This document shows, in pieces, positions 23,035 through 31,749 of a stretch of DNA of 64,000 nucleotides. The notes under the pieces were generated by a model. That model saw only the letters and a list, made by a program, of their open reading frames with translations, was not told where the DNA came from and searched no databases. Both the position numbers and the translations under genes were made by a program. Source of the DNA: Hyphomicrobiales bacterium (GTDB lineage Bacteria > Pseudomonadota > Alphaproteobacteria > Rhizobiales > Rhizobiaceae). Each line of letters begins with the position of its first letter. The first letter of the stretch is position 1. The stretch spans positions 62,001 to 126,000 of the forward strand of contig UCKU01000009.1 in NCBI GenBank assembly GCA_900473185.1, in the 5' to 3' direction.

Positions 23035-25143
23035 TTGACCGCTTTCAAGAACCTGCCTGCCCCGCCCGCCGCTGAAAAAAGACCCGTCTCCGACACGCGC
23101 CACGGCATCACGCGCATCGACGATTATGCCTGGCTGCGGGCCGACAACTGGCAGGCCATGTTCAAGGATCCCTCCATCCTCGACCCCGATATCCGCACCC
23201 ATCTGGAAGCCGAAAACGGCTACATGAATGCGGCCATGGAAGACACCAAGCCGCTGCAGAAGACGCTGTTTGCCGAGATGCGCGGCCGCATCAAGGAAGA
23301 CGACAGCTCAGTACCGATGAAGGATGGGGCCTATGCCTACGGCACCTCCTTTGTCACCGGCGGCGAGCAACCGCGCTATTTCCGCATTCCGCGCGATGGC
23401 AACGTGAAGGACGAGACGATCCGCACCATCCTTCTCGACGGCGACAAGGAAGCGGCGGGCCAGGCCTATTTCCGGCTCGGCGGCCTCGACCATTGCACGG
23501 ACCACAGCCGCGGCATCTGGGGCTATGACGACAAGGGCTCGGAATTCTTCACGCTGAGGGTTCGTGATCTGGCGACCGGTGAAGACCTGTCCGACGTGAT
23601 CGAGAATACCGGCGGCGGCGGGGTCTGGGCGCCTGACGGCAAGAGCTTCTTCTATTCGGCGCTTGACGAGAACCACCGCCCTTCGAAGGTTTTCCACCAT
23701 ATTCTCGGCACGCCGCAGAGCGACGACCGTCTGGTCTACGAGGAAGAGGATGCCGGCTTCTTTATGGGCGTCGGCGGCTCGCTGCTCGACGACTTCATCT
23801 ATATCGACATCCACGACCACGAGACGAGCGAATACCGGCTGCTTTCGACCAAGGATCTGACGGCAGAGCCGAAGCTGGTTGCCGTGCGCGAGGAAGGCAT
23901 CGAATATTCGCTGACGGAAGGCGGCGACGTCTTCTACATCCTCACGAATGACGGCGGCGCCAAGGATTTCAAGATCATGGAAGCGCCGGTTGAAAAGCCG
24001 GGCAAGGAAAACTGGCGCGAGGTCGTGCCGCACAAGCCGGGCACATTGATCATCAGCCATATGGCCTATGCCCGCCACCTGCTGTGGCTGGAACGCAAGG
24101 ACGGCCTGCCTCAGATTATGATCCGCGACCGCCTGAGCGGTGAGGAACATGCAATCGCCTTCGACGAGGAAGCCTATTCGCTCGGCCTTTCGGGTGCCGC
24201 TGAATATGACACCGACGTCATCCGCTTTTCCTATTCCTCGATGACGACGCCCTCGCAGCTTTACGACTACAACATGGTCACCCGCGAGCGCACGCTGCTC
24301 AAGACGCAGGAAGTGCCGTCGGGCCACAATCCTGACGACTATGTCACCCGCCGCGTCTTCGCGCCGGCATGGGATGGCGAGAAAGTGCCGGTCACCCTGC
24401 TCTATCGCAAGGATACGCCGCTCGACGGTTCCGCGCCCTGCCTGCTCTACGGCTACGGCGCCTATGGCATCACCATTCCCGCCGGCTTCAACACCAACTG
24501 CCTGTCGCTTGCCGATCGCGGCTTCGTCTATGCCATCGCCCATATCCGCGGCGGCAAGGACAAGGGCTTTGCCTGGTACGAAGATGGCAAGATGGACAAG
24601 AAGACCAACACCTTCAAGGACTTCATCGCTGCCGCTGACTATCTGAATCAGGAGAAGTTCACGTCTTACGCGAACATTATCGCCGAGGGCGGATCGGCCG
24701 GCGGCATGCTGATGGGCGCGGTCGCCAACATGGCGCCGGAGAAATTCGCCGGTCTCATCGCCGCCGTTCCCTTCGTCGACGTCTTGAACACCATGCTCGA
24801 CGACACGCTGCCGCTCACCCCGCCGGAATGGCCGGAATGGGGCAATCCGATCGAGAGCCGCGAAGAATACGAACAGATCGCCGCCTATTCGCCCTATGAC
24901 AATGTCGGCGCGAAACCCTACCCGCCGATCCTGGCGCTCGGTGGCCTGACCGACCCGCGCGTCACCTATTGGGAACCGGCGAAGTGGGTCGCCAAGCTGC
25001 GCGACAAGACGACAGGCAATGCGCCCATCCTGCTGAAGACGAACATGGATGCGGGCCATGGCGGCGCCTCCGGCCGCTTCCAGCGGCTTGAGGAAATCGC
25101 ATTCGAATATGCGTTTGCGGTCAAGGTGGCGGGCAAGATGTAG
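23035..25143 (+). CDS. ptrB: S9 family oligopeptidase B
   Basis: A 702-aa serine oligopeptidase with an N-terminal beta-propeller (ISEYRLLST, GGGGVWAPDGKSFFY blades) and a C-terminal alpha/beta hydrolase. The catalytic residues are Ser in GGSAGGMLMG, Asp in LTDPRVTYWEP and His in MDAGHGG. It cleaves short peptides after basic residues in the family. I chose the TTG at 23035 because GGAG sits six bases upstream and the protein then begins with conserved-looking TAFKNLPAPP; earlier in-frame codons at 22969 and 22873 give unsupported extensions. Confidence 0.92.
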   Translation: MTAFKNLPAPPAAEKRPVSDTRHGITRIDDYAWLRADNWQAMFKDPSILDPDIRTHLEAENGYMNAAMEDTKPLQKTLFAEMRGRIKEDDSSVPMKDGAYAYGTSFVTGGEQPRYFRIPRDGNVKDETIRTILLDGDKEAAGQAYFRLGGLDHCTDHSRGIWGYDDKGSEFFTLRVRDLATGEDLSDVIENTGGGGVWAPDGKSFFYSALDENHRPSKVFHHILGTPQSDDRLVYEEEDAGFFMGVGGSLLDDFIYIDIHDHETSEYRLLSTKDLTAEPKLVAVREEGIEYSLTEGGDVFYILTNDGGAKDFKIMEAPVEKPGKENWREVVPHKPGTLIISHMAYARHLLWLERKDGLPQIMIRDRLSGEEHAIAFDEEAYSLGLSGAAEYDTDVIRFSYSSMTTPSQLYDYNMVTRERTLLKTQEVPSGHNPDDYVTRRVFAPAWDGEKVPVTLLYRKDTPLDGSAPCLLYGYGAYGITIPAGFNTNCLSLADRGFVYAIAHIRGGKDKGFAWYEDGKMDKKTNTFKDFIAAADYLNQEKFTSYANIIAEGGSAGGMLMGAVANMAPEKFAGLIAAVPFVDVLNTMLDDTLPLTPPEWPEWGNPIESREEYEQIAAYSPYDNVGAKPYPPILALGGLTDPRVTYWEPAKWVAKLRDKTTGNAPILLKTNMDAGHGGASGRFQRLEEIAFEYAFAVKVAGKM

Positions 25144-25194
25144 AGGTTGAATGTGGCGTGCCTTGCGCACGCCACATCGTCAAGGGAGGGAGAA

Positions 25195-25722
25195 ATGGCC
25201 GTCTATGTCGCGCTGCTGAGGGCCGTGAATGTCGGCGGCACGAGCTCCCTGCCGATGGCGGAGCTGAAGGCGATATGCGAGGGGCTCGGCTTTGCCGATG
25301 TGAAGACCCACATCCAGAGCGGCAACGTCCTGTTCCGCTCTGATGAGGCCGAAAAGGCGGTCGAGGAGAAGCTCGACGACGCGCTGGGCAAGAAGCTGGG
25401 CAAGCGGCCGGGCGTGATGGTGCGCAGCCGCAAGGAACTTGACGGCATCATAGCCCATGCGCCCTTCCCCGAGGCCAAGCCCAATTTTCTGCTGGTCTAT
25501 TTCCTGCCGGAAGCAGCACCCAGAGATGCGCTGGAGAAGATGGTGGCACCCGATGGCGAGGAAGCCAAGCTCGCCGGGCGCGAGATTTATGTGCACTATC
25601 CCATCGGCTCCGGCCGATCGAAGCTGAAGCTGCCGGCGCTGAAGGCGGGTACCTCCCGCAATCTCAACACCGTGCGCAAGCTTGCCGACTTGGCGGCTGA
25701 GCTGGAAGACGGCAAAACCTAA
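25195..25722 (+). CDS. DUF1697 family protein
   Basis: A 175-aa protein with the DUF1697 signature YVALLRAVNVGGTSSLPMAELKAICEGLGFADVKTHIQSGNVLF at the start and SKLKLPALKAGTSRNLNTVRKLADL at the end. Family function unknown. ATG at 25195 follows GGGAGGGAG. Lies 51 bp after ptrB on the same strand, so possibly cotranscribed; its stop overlaps the convergent TetR stop by four bases. Confidence 0.9.
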   Translation: MAVYVALLRAVNVGGTSSLPMAELKAICEGLGFADVKTHIQSGNVLFRSDEAEKAVEEKLDDALGKKLGKRPGVMVRSRKELDGIIAHAPFPEAKPNFLLVYFLPEAAPRDALEKMVAPDGEEAKLAGREIYVHYPIGSGRSKLKLPALKAGTSRNLNTVRKLADLAAELEDGKT

Positions 25723-26396
25723 AGTCCGCCACTCCTCACCGTGCCATAGATCTGGTCGTGCCTGACGGCAACGAGCGGCGACTCGATGGCCGGCAGGAAG
25801 AGCATCCTCACGAAGGTGCGCAGCATCAGCACCTGTTCGGCGAGCGTATTCGGCTCCTTCAGCGTCTTTGAGAGAACGATACCGCCTTCCAGCACTGAGG
25901 AGACCATATCGGCGAGCTGGTCGACGTCCACGGGCTCGCGTGGCGAATAGACTTCCATGATCTCGCGGAACATGCGGCCGAAGCGGCGGCGCCAGGCGAG
26001 CACCGCATTGCGGTTGGTCTCCTGGATCTCGCGGTCGAAGAGCCGCTCGTAGTAGCAGACAGTCGCCACGAGACAGCCCGGATGGCCGTTCGGCAGGTCG
26101 GCCACCAGTTCGGAAAGCAGCTTCAAGCCGAGCAGAAAGGATTGCAGCGGATCATCCATCAGATCGCGCGCGCGGCTGAAGATCTCGTCATAGATACGTT
26201 CGTCGTTCTCGATGTAGCGGTTGAGCAGCGCCTTCGCGAGCTCGTTCTTGTCCTTGAAGTGGTAAAAGAAGCCGCTCTTGGTAATGCCCGTCTCGACGAT
26301 CAGTTCCTCAATGGAAGTGCCGCCGAAACCCTTCTGCAAAACCGCTGCTTCCGCCACATCAAGGATGCGATTCCGCGTTTCCTCGCCCTTTCGCAT
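25719..26396 (-). CDS. TetR/AcrR-family regulator
   Basis: A 225-aa TetR protein: HTH at about residues 10-55 (RILDVAEAAVLQKGFGGTSIEELIVETGITKSGFFYHFKDKNELAKALL) and a C-terminal ligand domain with CLVATVCYYERL. The presumed operator lies ten bases upstream of its start, which suggests autoregulation; the divergent homocysteine S-methyltransferase is another possible target. Confidence 0.93.
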   Translation of the reverse strand: MRKGEETRNRILDVAEAAVLQKGFGGTSIEELIVETGITKSGFFYHFKDKNELAKALLNRYIENDERIYDEIFSRARDLMDDPLQSFLLGLKLLSELVADLPNGHPGCLVATVCYYERLFDREIQETNRNAVLAWRRRFGRMFREIMEVYSPREPVDVDQLADMVSSVLEGGIVLSKTLKEPNTLAEQVLMLRTFVRMLFLPAIESPLVAVRHDQIYGTVRSGGL

Positions 26397-26405
26397 ATGC
26401 CCCTC

Positions 26406-26422
26406 CTGTACCCACGGTACAG
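26406..26422. promoter_or_regulatory. TetR operator candidate
   Basis: CTGTACC and GGTACAG, perfect 7-bp arms around a CAC centre, immediately upstream of the TetR start codon. Size and spacing suit a TetR dimer. Confidence 0.6.
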
Positions 26423-26615
26423 TTTTCAGTGCAACAGGATCGGGCCTGCTTGCGCCCCCGGCAGCATCGGCCCATGCAAGGGATTGATTTCAATCCGCAA
26501 AATTCGAAACCCGCAATAGTATACCGCAAGTCGCCTAGTTTGGCATCAGATTAAGCGTCAGAACATCACCATCGACGGCAGCCAATACAGGCGCCGCGAC
26601 AGGAGAGGTTTCACA

Positions 26616-27563
26616 ATGGCAAAGTACAGGCATGGGCTTCCGCAGCTAAAGGGCGGCACCTTCATTAGCGATGGCGGCATGGAAACCACGATGATCTTCC
26701 ACGACGGCATCGAGCTTCCGCATTTCGCCTCTTTCGTATTGCTGGCTTCCGAGGACGGGCGGGAGCGCACGAAGAATTACTATCGCCGCTATCTGGATAT
26801 CGCCCGGCGGCACGGAACGGGCTTCGTGCTCGACACCGCCACATGGCGTGCCAATCCCGACTGGGGCCAGAAGCTCAACTATACGACCGAGGCGCTACAA
26901 GCGGCAAACGAGCAAGCCGTCGAGCTTCTCGTGGGCTTACGCCGCGCCTATGAGCGGCCGGAGCAGCCAATCGTCATCAGCGGCGCTATCGGCCCGCGCG
27001 GCGACGGCTACAAGGCGGGCGTGATGAGCGCCGACGAGGCGGAGGACTACCACGCCTTCCAGATCGAGACCTTCGCCGGCACGGAGGCCGATATGGTCGC
27101 GGCCTTCACGCTGACCAACATCGACGAGGCGATCGGCATCGCCCGTGCCGCCAGGACGCGCGGCATGCCCTGCGCGATCTCCTTCACGCTGGAGACTAAC
27201 GGCAGGCTGGTGACCGGCCGCAGCATTCAGGACGCCATCGAGACGACGGATGCGGCAACCGGCGGATCGCCGGCCTATTACATGATCAACTGCGCCCACC
27301 CGACGCATTTCGAAGGGGCACTCGATCACGGCAGCGCCTGGGTGAAGCGCATTTCCGGCATCCGCGCCAATGCCTCGACCATGAGCCATGAGCAACTCGA
27401 TAACAGCGAGGTGCTGGATGCGGGCGATCCTGCCGATCTCGGCCGACGCTACCGCGAACTCCTTCGCCGCATGCCGCAGGTGCGGGTGCTCGGCGGCTGC
27501 TGCGGCACCGACCACCGCCATGTTGCGGCGATCTGCGAGGCCTGCCTGCCGCAGGCGGCGTGA
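26616..27563 (+). CDS. Homocysteine S-methyltransferase family protein
   Basis: A 315-aa TIM-barrel methyltransferase. Zinc ligands are visible as the Cys in INCAHPTHF (near 229) and the Cys-Cys pair in LGGCCGTDHRH (near 297). The N-terminal ISDGGMETTMIFHDGIELPHFASFVLL is typical. Using S-methylmethionine or a related donor is the family role; it could also act on another thiol. ATG at 26616 follows GGAGAGG. Confidence 0.92.
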   Translation: MAKYRHGLPQLKGGTFISDGGMETTMIFHDGIELPHFASFVLLASEDGRERTKNYYRRYLDIARRHGTGFVLDTATWRANPDWGQKLNYTTEALQAANEQAVELLVGLRRAYERPEQPIVISGAIGPRGDGYKAGVMSADEAEDYHAFQIETFAGTEADMVAAFTLTNIDEAIGIARAARTRGMPCAISFTLETNGRLVTGRSIQDAIETTDAATGGSPAYYMINCAHPTHFEGALDHGSAWVKRISGIRANASTMSHEQLDNSEVLDAGDPADLGRRYRELLRRMPQVRVLGGCCGTDHRHVAAICEACLPQAA

Positions 27564-27592
27564 CAGGACGAGCAGGAGGGCATGGTTTGACG

Positions 27593-27820
27593 ATGGTGGG
27601 GGCAATGACGCGCCGGCACAGCTGGCGTGATCTGTGGCTTGCGATCACAGGGCGGCAGACGCAAGCCGAACCGGAGGCGGCTGTGGAGGTGGCATTGCAG
27701 GATATGGATCTTGCAGCTTTCGAGGACCTCGACCGCCGCATGGCCTACGGGCTCCAGGCGGACCAACGCAAAGGGCGTCCGTTGCGGCGCAGGCGATTGC
27801 GGGAACCTGTCGGCCTCTGA
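27593..27820 (+). CDS. Small hypothetical basic protein
   Basis: An open frame of up to 86 residues (GTG at 27560 overlapping the upstream stop; ATGs at 27593 and 27605). It reads TRRHSWRDLWLAITGR, an acidic middle AAVEVALQDMDLAAFEDLDRRM and an RRRRLREP tail. No family recognised. It could be a real short gene cotranscribed with the methyltransferase, or chance. Start uncertain. Confidence 0.35.
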   Translation: MVGAMTRRHSWRDLWLAITGRQTQAEPEAAVEVALQDMDLAAFEDLDRRMAYGLQADQRKGRPLRRRRLREPVGL

Positions 27821-27830
27821 CGAAGAGGAA

Positions 27831-27864
27831 GGCGCCTCAGCTTCCGGCTGCGGCGCCTTTCTTC
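27831..27864 (+). terminator. Hairpin between convergent genes
   Basis: AGGCGCC and GGCGCCT pair over a 15-base loop, followed by TTCTT. It overlaps the end of the minus-strand MFS gene and could end plus-strand transcription. Confidence 0.45.
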
Positions 27865-29291
27865 TGCTTGGCCTTATAGCCGCTGATCTCTTCGCCGGCG
27901 GTCGGCGAGAAGCGCAGGTTCCAGATGGTGGCGCTGATCGAAATGATCGCAACCACGATGAAGGCGGTGGAGAAATCGCCAAGCTCGGGCGTTTCGACAC
28001 CGTTGAAGGCCATGGAGGCGTGCAGCGCCAGTGCACCGATGCAGATGCCGAGCGAGAGCATCAGCTGCTGGAAGGTGGTGTAGAAGCTCGTTGCCGAGCT
28101 CATCCGTTCCGGGCCGATATTGTCATAGGCAATGGTGTTATAGGCCGTGAACTGGAACGACATGAAGAAGGCGCTGAGCACCAGCGCGATGAAGATCAGC
28201 GGCATCGGCCAGTCCGGCCGGAAGGCGGCGCAGAGACCATAACCGATCGTGCCGAGAATGCCGTTGATGATCAGGCTCTTGCGGAAGCCGACGCGACGGA
28301 AGACGGCTCTGGCCAGCGGCTTCATGAACAGCGCCCCGAGTGCCGTGGAAATGACGATCTGGCCGGCAGCAGCAGCCGAAAGACCGAAGCCGATCTGGAA
28401 GAGCAGCGGCAGCAGGAAGGGCTGTGCGCCCTGCGTGATGCGCGTCAGCGAACCGGCGATGACCGAGGTGCCGAAGCTCGGCACCTTCATCAGCGAGAAA
28501 TCCATGATCGGGGCCGGATGCTTGCGGGCATGGCGGAGATAAGCAATGCCGAAGAGCAGGCCGATGGCGATGAGGAAGATCGCGAATGAGCCCTGCCCTT
28601 CATGGCTCGACAATTCGAAGCCGAAAAGCATCGAGCCGAGCGAGATACCAGAGAGGATGAAGCCGAGCGTATCGAAGGGGCCGGCAGCCTTGCCCTTCAC
28701 CTCGTCGATATAGATCGACACGAAGATCATGCCGATGATGCCGATCGGCACGTTGATGTAGAAGATCCAGCGCCAGTCGAGATAGGTGACGATGAAGCCG
28801 CCGAGCGGCGGGCCGACGATCGGGCCGATCAGCGCCGGCACCAGAAGCCAGGACATGGCGCTGACCATATCCTTGCGATCGACGCTGCGCATCAGCACCA
28901 GACGGCCGACGGGCATCATCATGGCGCCGCCAATGCCCTGCAGCAGGCGGGCGAGCACGAGGAACGGCAAGGTCGGCGCGAAGGCACAGAGTATGGAGCC
29001 GATCACGAAAACGGCGATGGCCGAGCGGAAGACGGTGCGCGAACCGAAACTGTCTGCCATGCGGCCGCTGGCGGGAATGAAGATCGCCAGACTGAGCAGA
29101 TAGGAGGTGAGCGCAATCGACATGGCCGGGGCGTCGACGCCGAAATCGCGCGCCATTGTCGGCAGCGCGGTCGCCAGCACGGTTGCGTCGACATTTTCCA
29201 TGAGCATGGCACTCGCGACAATCATCGCGATCACCCGGAAATTGGGTGCTGCGCGCCGAACCATCGGCGCATGATAAATCTGATCCGACAT
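27837..29291 (-). CDS. MFS drug transporter, DHA2 (EmrB/QacA) family
   Basis: A 484-aa transporter with 14 predicted helices. DHA2 landmarks: NVDATVLATALPTMARDF in helix 1, GRMADSFGSRTVFRSA (motif A), LLQGIGGAMMMPVGRLVLMR (motif B) and ALIGPIVGPPLGGFI (motif C), then WRWIFYINVPIGIIG. No adaptor protein gene sits beside it, so it may work alone in the inner membrane. Substrate unknown. Confidence 0.93.
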   Translation of the reverse strand: MSDQIYHAPMVRRAAPNFRVIAMIVASAMLMENVDATVLATALPTMARDFGVDAPAMSIALTSYLLSLAIFIPASGRMADSFGSRTVFRSAIAVFVIGSILCAFAPTLPFLVLARLLQGIGGAMMMPVGRLVLMRSVDRKDMVSAMSWLLVPALIGPIVGPPLGGFIVTYLDWRWIFYINVPIGIIGMIFVSIYIDEVKGKAAGPFDTLGFILSGISLGSMLFGFELSSHEGQGSFAIFLIAIGLLFGIAYLRHARKHPAPIMDFSLMKVPSFGTSVIAGSLTRITQGAQPFLLPLLFQIGFGLSAAAAGQIVISTALGALFMKPLARAVFRRVGFRKSLIINGILGTIGYGLCAAFRPDWPMPLIFIALVLSAFFMSFQFTAYNTIAYDNIGPERMSSATSFYTTFQQLMLSLGICIGALALHASMAFNGVETPELGDFSTAFIVVAIISISATIWNLRFSPTAGEEISGYKAKQKKGAAAGS

Positions 29292-29550
29292 CGTCAGGGA
29301 TCACTCGCAAAGGCGCAGCGGAGTACACGGGGCGACAGGGCCGCAGGGGATGACATGGCAAAATGCCAAGAGGAGATGATTTTGCTATACGCCTGCAATC
29401 ATGGCGGCGCTATGTCTTTTATGGCACATCTGCTTTGCCGAGAGGTAAAGGCAGATCACCATTCCTTGCACTTTTTTGCCCTTCGTGAAGGGAGTGGTTT
29501 CGGGCTAAAATCGGCTTGCGTGACCGCACCTGCGGCCCTACCTATTAGTC

Positions 29551-31053
29551 ATGACCTCCGCCCTGCAGAAAAAACGGCCGGACACGGCCTTCGGCTTCGA
29601 CAACAGCTATGTGCGGTTGCCGCAGCGCTTCTTCGCCACGCAAGTGCCGACACAGGTGGCGGAGCCCTGGCTGATCAAGCTCAACGAACCGCTCGCCAAA
29701 GAGCTGGGGCTCGATGTCGATATTTTGAAGCGCGATGGCGCTGCGATCTTTTCCGGCAATCTCGTGCCCGAAGGCGCCGAACCGCTGGCGATGGCCTATG
29801 CCGGCCACCAGTTCGGCCAGTTCGTGCCGCTGCTCGGCGACGGGCGGGCGATCCTGCTCGGCGAAGTGATCGACCGCAACGGGCAGCGCCGCGACATTCA
29901 GCTCAAGGGTGCGGGACAGACGCCCTTTTCCCGCCGGGGTGACGGGCGGGCGGCGCTTGGCCCAGTCTTGCGCGAATATATCATCAGCGAGGCGATGTTT
30001 GCGCTCGGCATTCCCGCCACGCGGGCGCTTGCCGCGGTGCTGACAGGCGAAGGCGTGCGGCGTGAGGAGATATTGCCGGGCGCCGTCTTCACGCGCGTCG
30101 CAGCAAGCCATATCCGCGTCGGCACCTTCCAATATCTTGCAGCTGGTGGTGACGAGGATGGCATCAAGGCGCTCGCCGATCATGTCATCGAACGGCACTA
30201 TCCCGAGCTGAAGGCGGCGGAGAATCCTTATCTCGCGCTTTACGAATCTGTCTGCGACCGGCAGGCGGCGCTGATCGCCCGGTGGCTGCAGGTCGGCTTC
30301 ATCCATGGTGTGATGAACACCGACAATATGACGATCTCTGGCGAGACGATCGATTTCGGTCCCTGTGCCTTCATGGATATTTACGATCCGATGAAGGTCT
30401 TCTCGTCGATCGACCAGCATGGGCGCTACGCCTATGCCAATCAGCCGGGTATCGGGCAATGGAACCTGGCCCGGCTCGGCGAAGCGCTGCTGCCGCTGAT
30501 CGATGCCGACAAGGACAAGGCGATCGAGCATGCCAATGCCATCATCAAGGCCTATGGCGAGCGCTTCCACGCCTTCTGGCTGCAGGGCATGCGCGGCAAG
30601 ATCGGCCTGACGTCAACCGAAGACGGCGATCTGGAACTCATCCAGTCGTTACTGGCGCTGATGCAGGCTGAGAGCGCGGATTTCACGCTGACCTTCCGGC
30701 GGCTTTCAATTCTGGCAGGCGATGAGACGGCTGAGGCTGCTTTTGCCTCGAGTTTCCGGGAGCCGACTGCCACTGCCGAATGGCTGGCGCGCTGGCGTGA
30801 CAGACTTTCGCGCGAGCCGCAGACGCCCAGTGATCGGGCTGCCGCGATGAAGCAGGTCAATCCGGCCTTCATTCCGCGCAACCACCGCGTCGAGCAGGCT
30901 ATCGAGGCGGCCGTTCAGGACGGCGATTTCTCGCTCTTCGAGGCGCTTCTATCGGTACTTTCGCACCCCTATGACGAGCAGCCGGCATTTGCGACCTATA
31001 TGGACCCGCCGAAACCGGAAGAGCGAGTGCTACAGACTTTCTGCGGAACCTGA
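29551..31053 (+). CDS. selO: Protein adenylyltransferase SelO (YdiU/UPF0061)
   Basis: A 500-aa pseudokinase-fold AMPylase that attaches AMP to Ser, Thr or Tyr of proteins, linked to redox control in the family. Conserved parts: MAYAGHQFGQFVPLLGDGRA, RDIQLKGAGQTPFSRRGDGRAALGPVLREY (Lys and Arg of the inverted ATP site), HGVMNTDNMTISGETIDFGPCAF (Asn and DFG Asp for metal). It ends in TFCGT, the C-terminal Cys typical of bacterial SelO. No good ribosome site precedes ATG 29551. Followed at 32 bp by glutathione peroxidase, consistent with a redox operon. Confidence 0.94.
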   Translation: MTSALQKKRPDTAFGFDNSYVRLPQRFFATQVPTQVAEPWLIKLNEPLAKELGLDVDILKRDGAAIFSGNLVPEGAEPLAMAYAGHQFGQFVPLLGDGRAILLGEVIDRNGQRRDIQLKGAGQTPFSRRGDGRAALGPVLREYIISEAMFALGIPATRALAAVLTGEGVRREEILPGAVFTRVAASHIRVGTFQYLAAGGDEDGIKALADHVIERHYPELKAAENPYLALYESVCDRQAALIARWLQVGFIHGVMNTDNMTISGETIDFGPCAFMDIYDPMKVFSSIDQHGRYAYANQPGIGQWNLARLGEALLPLIDADKDKAIEHANAIIKAYGERFHAFWLQGMRGKIGLTSTEDGDLELIQSLLALMQAESADFTLTFRRLSILAGDETAEAAFASSFREPTATAEWLARWRDRLSREPQTPSDRAAAMKQVNPAFIPRNHRVEQAIEAAVQDGDFSLFEALLSVLSHPYDEQPAFATYMDPPKPEERVLQTFCGT

Positions 31054-31085
31054 TTTCAGACAACCCATATTAACTGGAGATAGTG

Positions 31086-31628
31086 ATGACCGACCTTCTC
31101 GACATTCCGGTCAAGACCGTTCAGGGGCGCGAGACGACGCTCAACGAATATCGCGGCCAGGTGCTGCTTATCGTCAACGTCGCCTCCAAATGCGGCCTGA
31201 CTGTGCAATATGAAGGGCTTGAAAAGCTCTATGCCGACAAGCGCGAGAGAGGCTTCGTCATCGCCGGCTTCCCGGCCAATGACTTCAAGGGCCAGGAACC
31301 GGGGACGGACGCGGAAATCCTCGATTTTTGCACCAGCACCTTCGGCGTCGATTTCCCGATGTACTCCAAGATTTCCGTCAAGGGGCCGGACAAACATCCG
31401 CTCTATAAGAACCTGACTGGCACAGAGGTGGAAACGACCGGCGAAGGGCCGATGCGCGAGCGTCTCAAGGGTGCGGGCCTTGCATCGGACGACAATGAAG
31501 TGCTCTGGAACTTCGAAAAATTCCTCGTCGGCCGGAACGGCAAGGTCGTTGCCCGTTTCGCCCCCGACGTGACGGCTGACGATAACCGCCTCGTCTCGGC
31601 GATCGACCGCGAGCTTGCAAAAGCCTGA
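31086..31628 (+). CDS. Glutathione peroxidase
   Basis: A 180-aa thiol peroxidase of the GPx family. The peroxidatic Cys lies in VNVASKCGLTVQYEGL; the partner residues in GFPANDFKGQEPG (Gln position) and LWNFEKFLVGRNG (Trp and Asn) are present. Cys rather than Sec is used, so a thioredoxin-type reductant is likely. ATG at 31086 follows GGAGATA; a GTG one codon earlier is the alternative. Sits just after selO. Confidence 0.94.
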   Translation: MTDLLDIPVKTVQGRETTLNEYRGQVLLIVNVASKCGLTVQYEGLEKLYADKRERGFVIAGFPANDFKGQEPGTDAEILDFCTSTFGVDFPMYSKISVKGPDKHPLYKNLTGTEVETTGEGPMRERLKGAGLASDDNEVLWNFEKFLVGRNGKVVARFAPDVTADDNRLVSAIDRELAKA

Positions 31629-31749
31629 CACGACGACCGCAGCCGCTGCCAATTGTGGCGGTTGAAAGGTAAGCCTCCCGCTCTATCTGCCTGATCGGCG
31701 TATGTTTTTCGCCATCCTCCGATCCGGCTAACCAGCGGGAGACTGCCTT

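Noticed and set aside
23308..25170. Very long open frame antisense to ptrB (620 codons)
   Set aside because: Composition typical of a shadow frame in high-GC DNA; ptrB has an intact catalytic triad on the plus strand.
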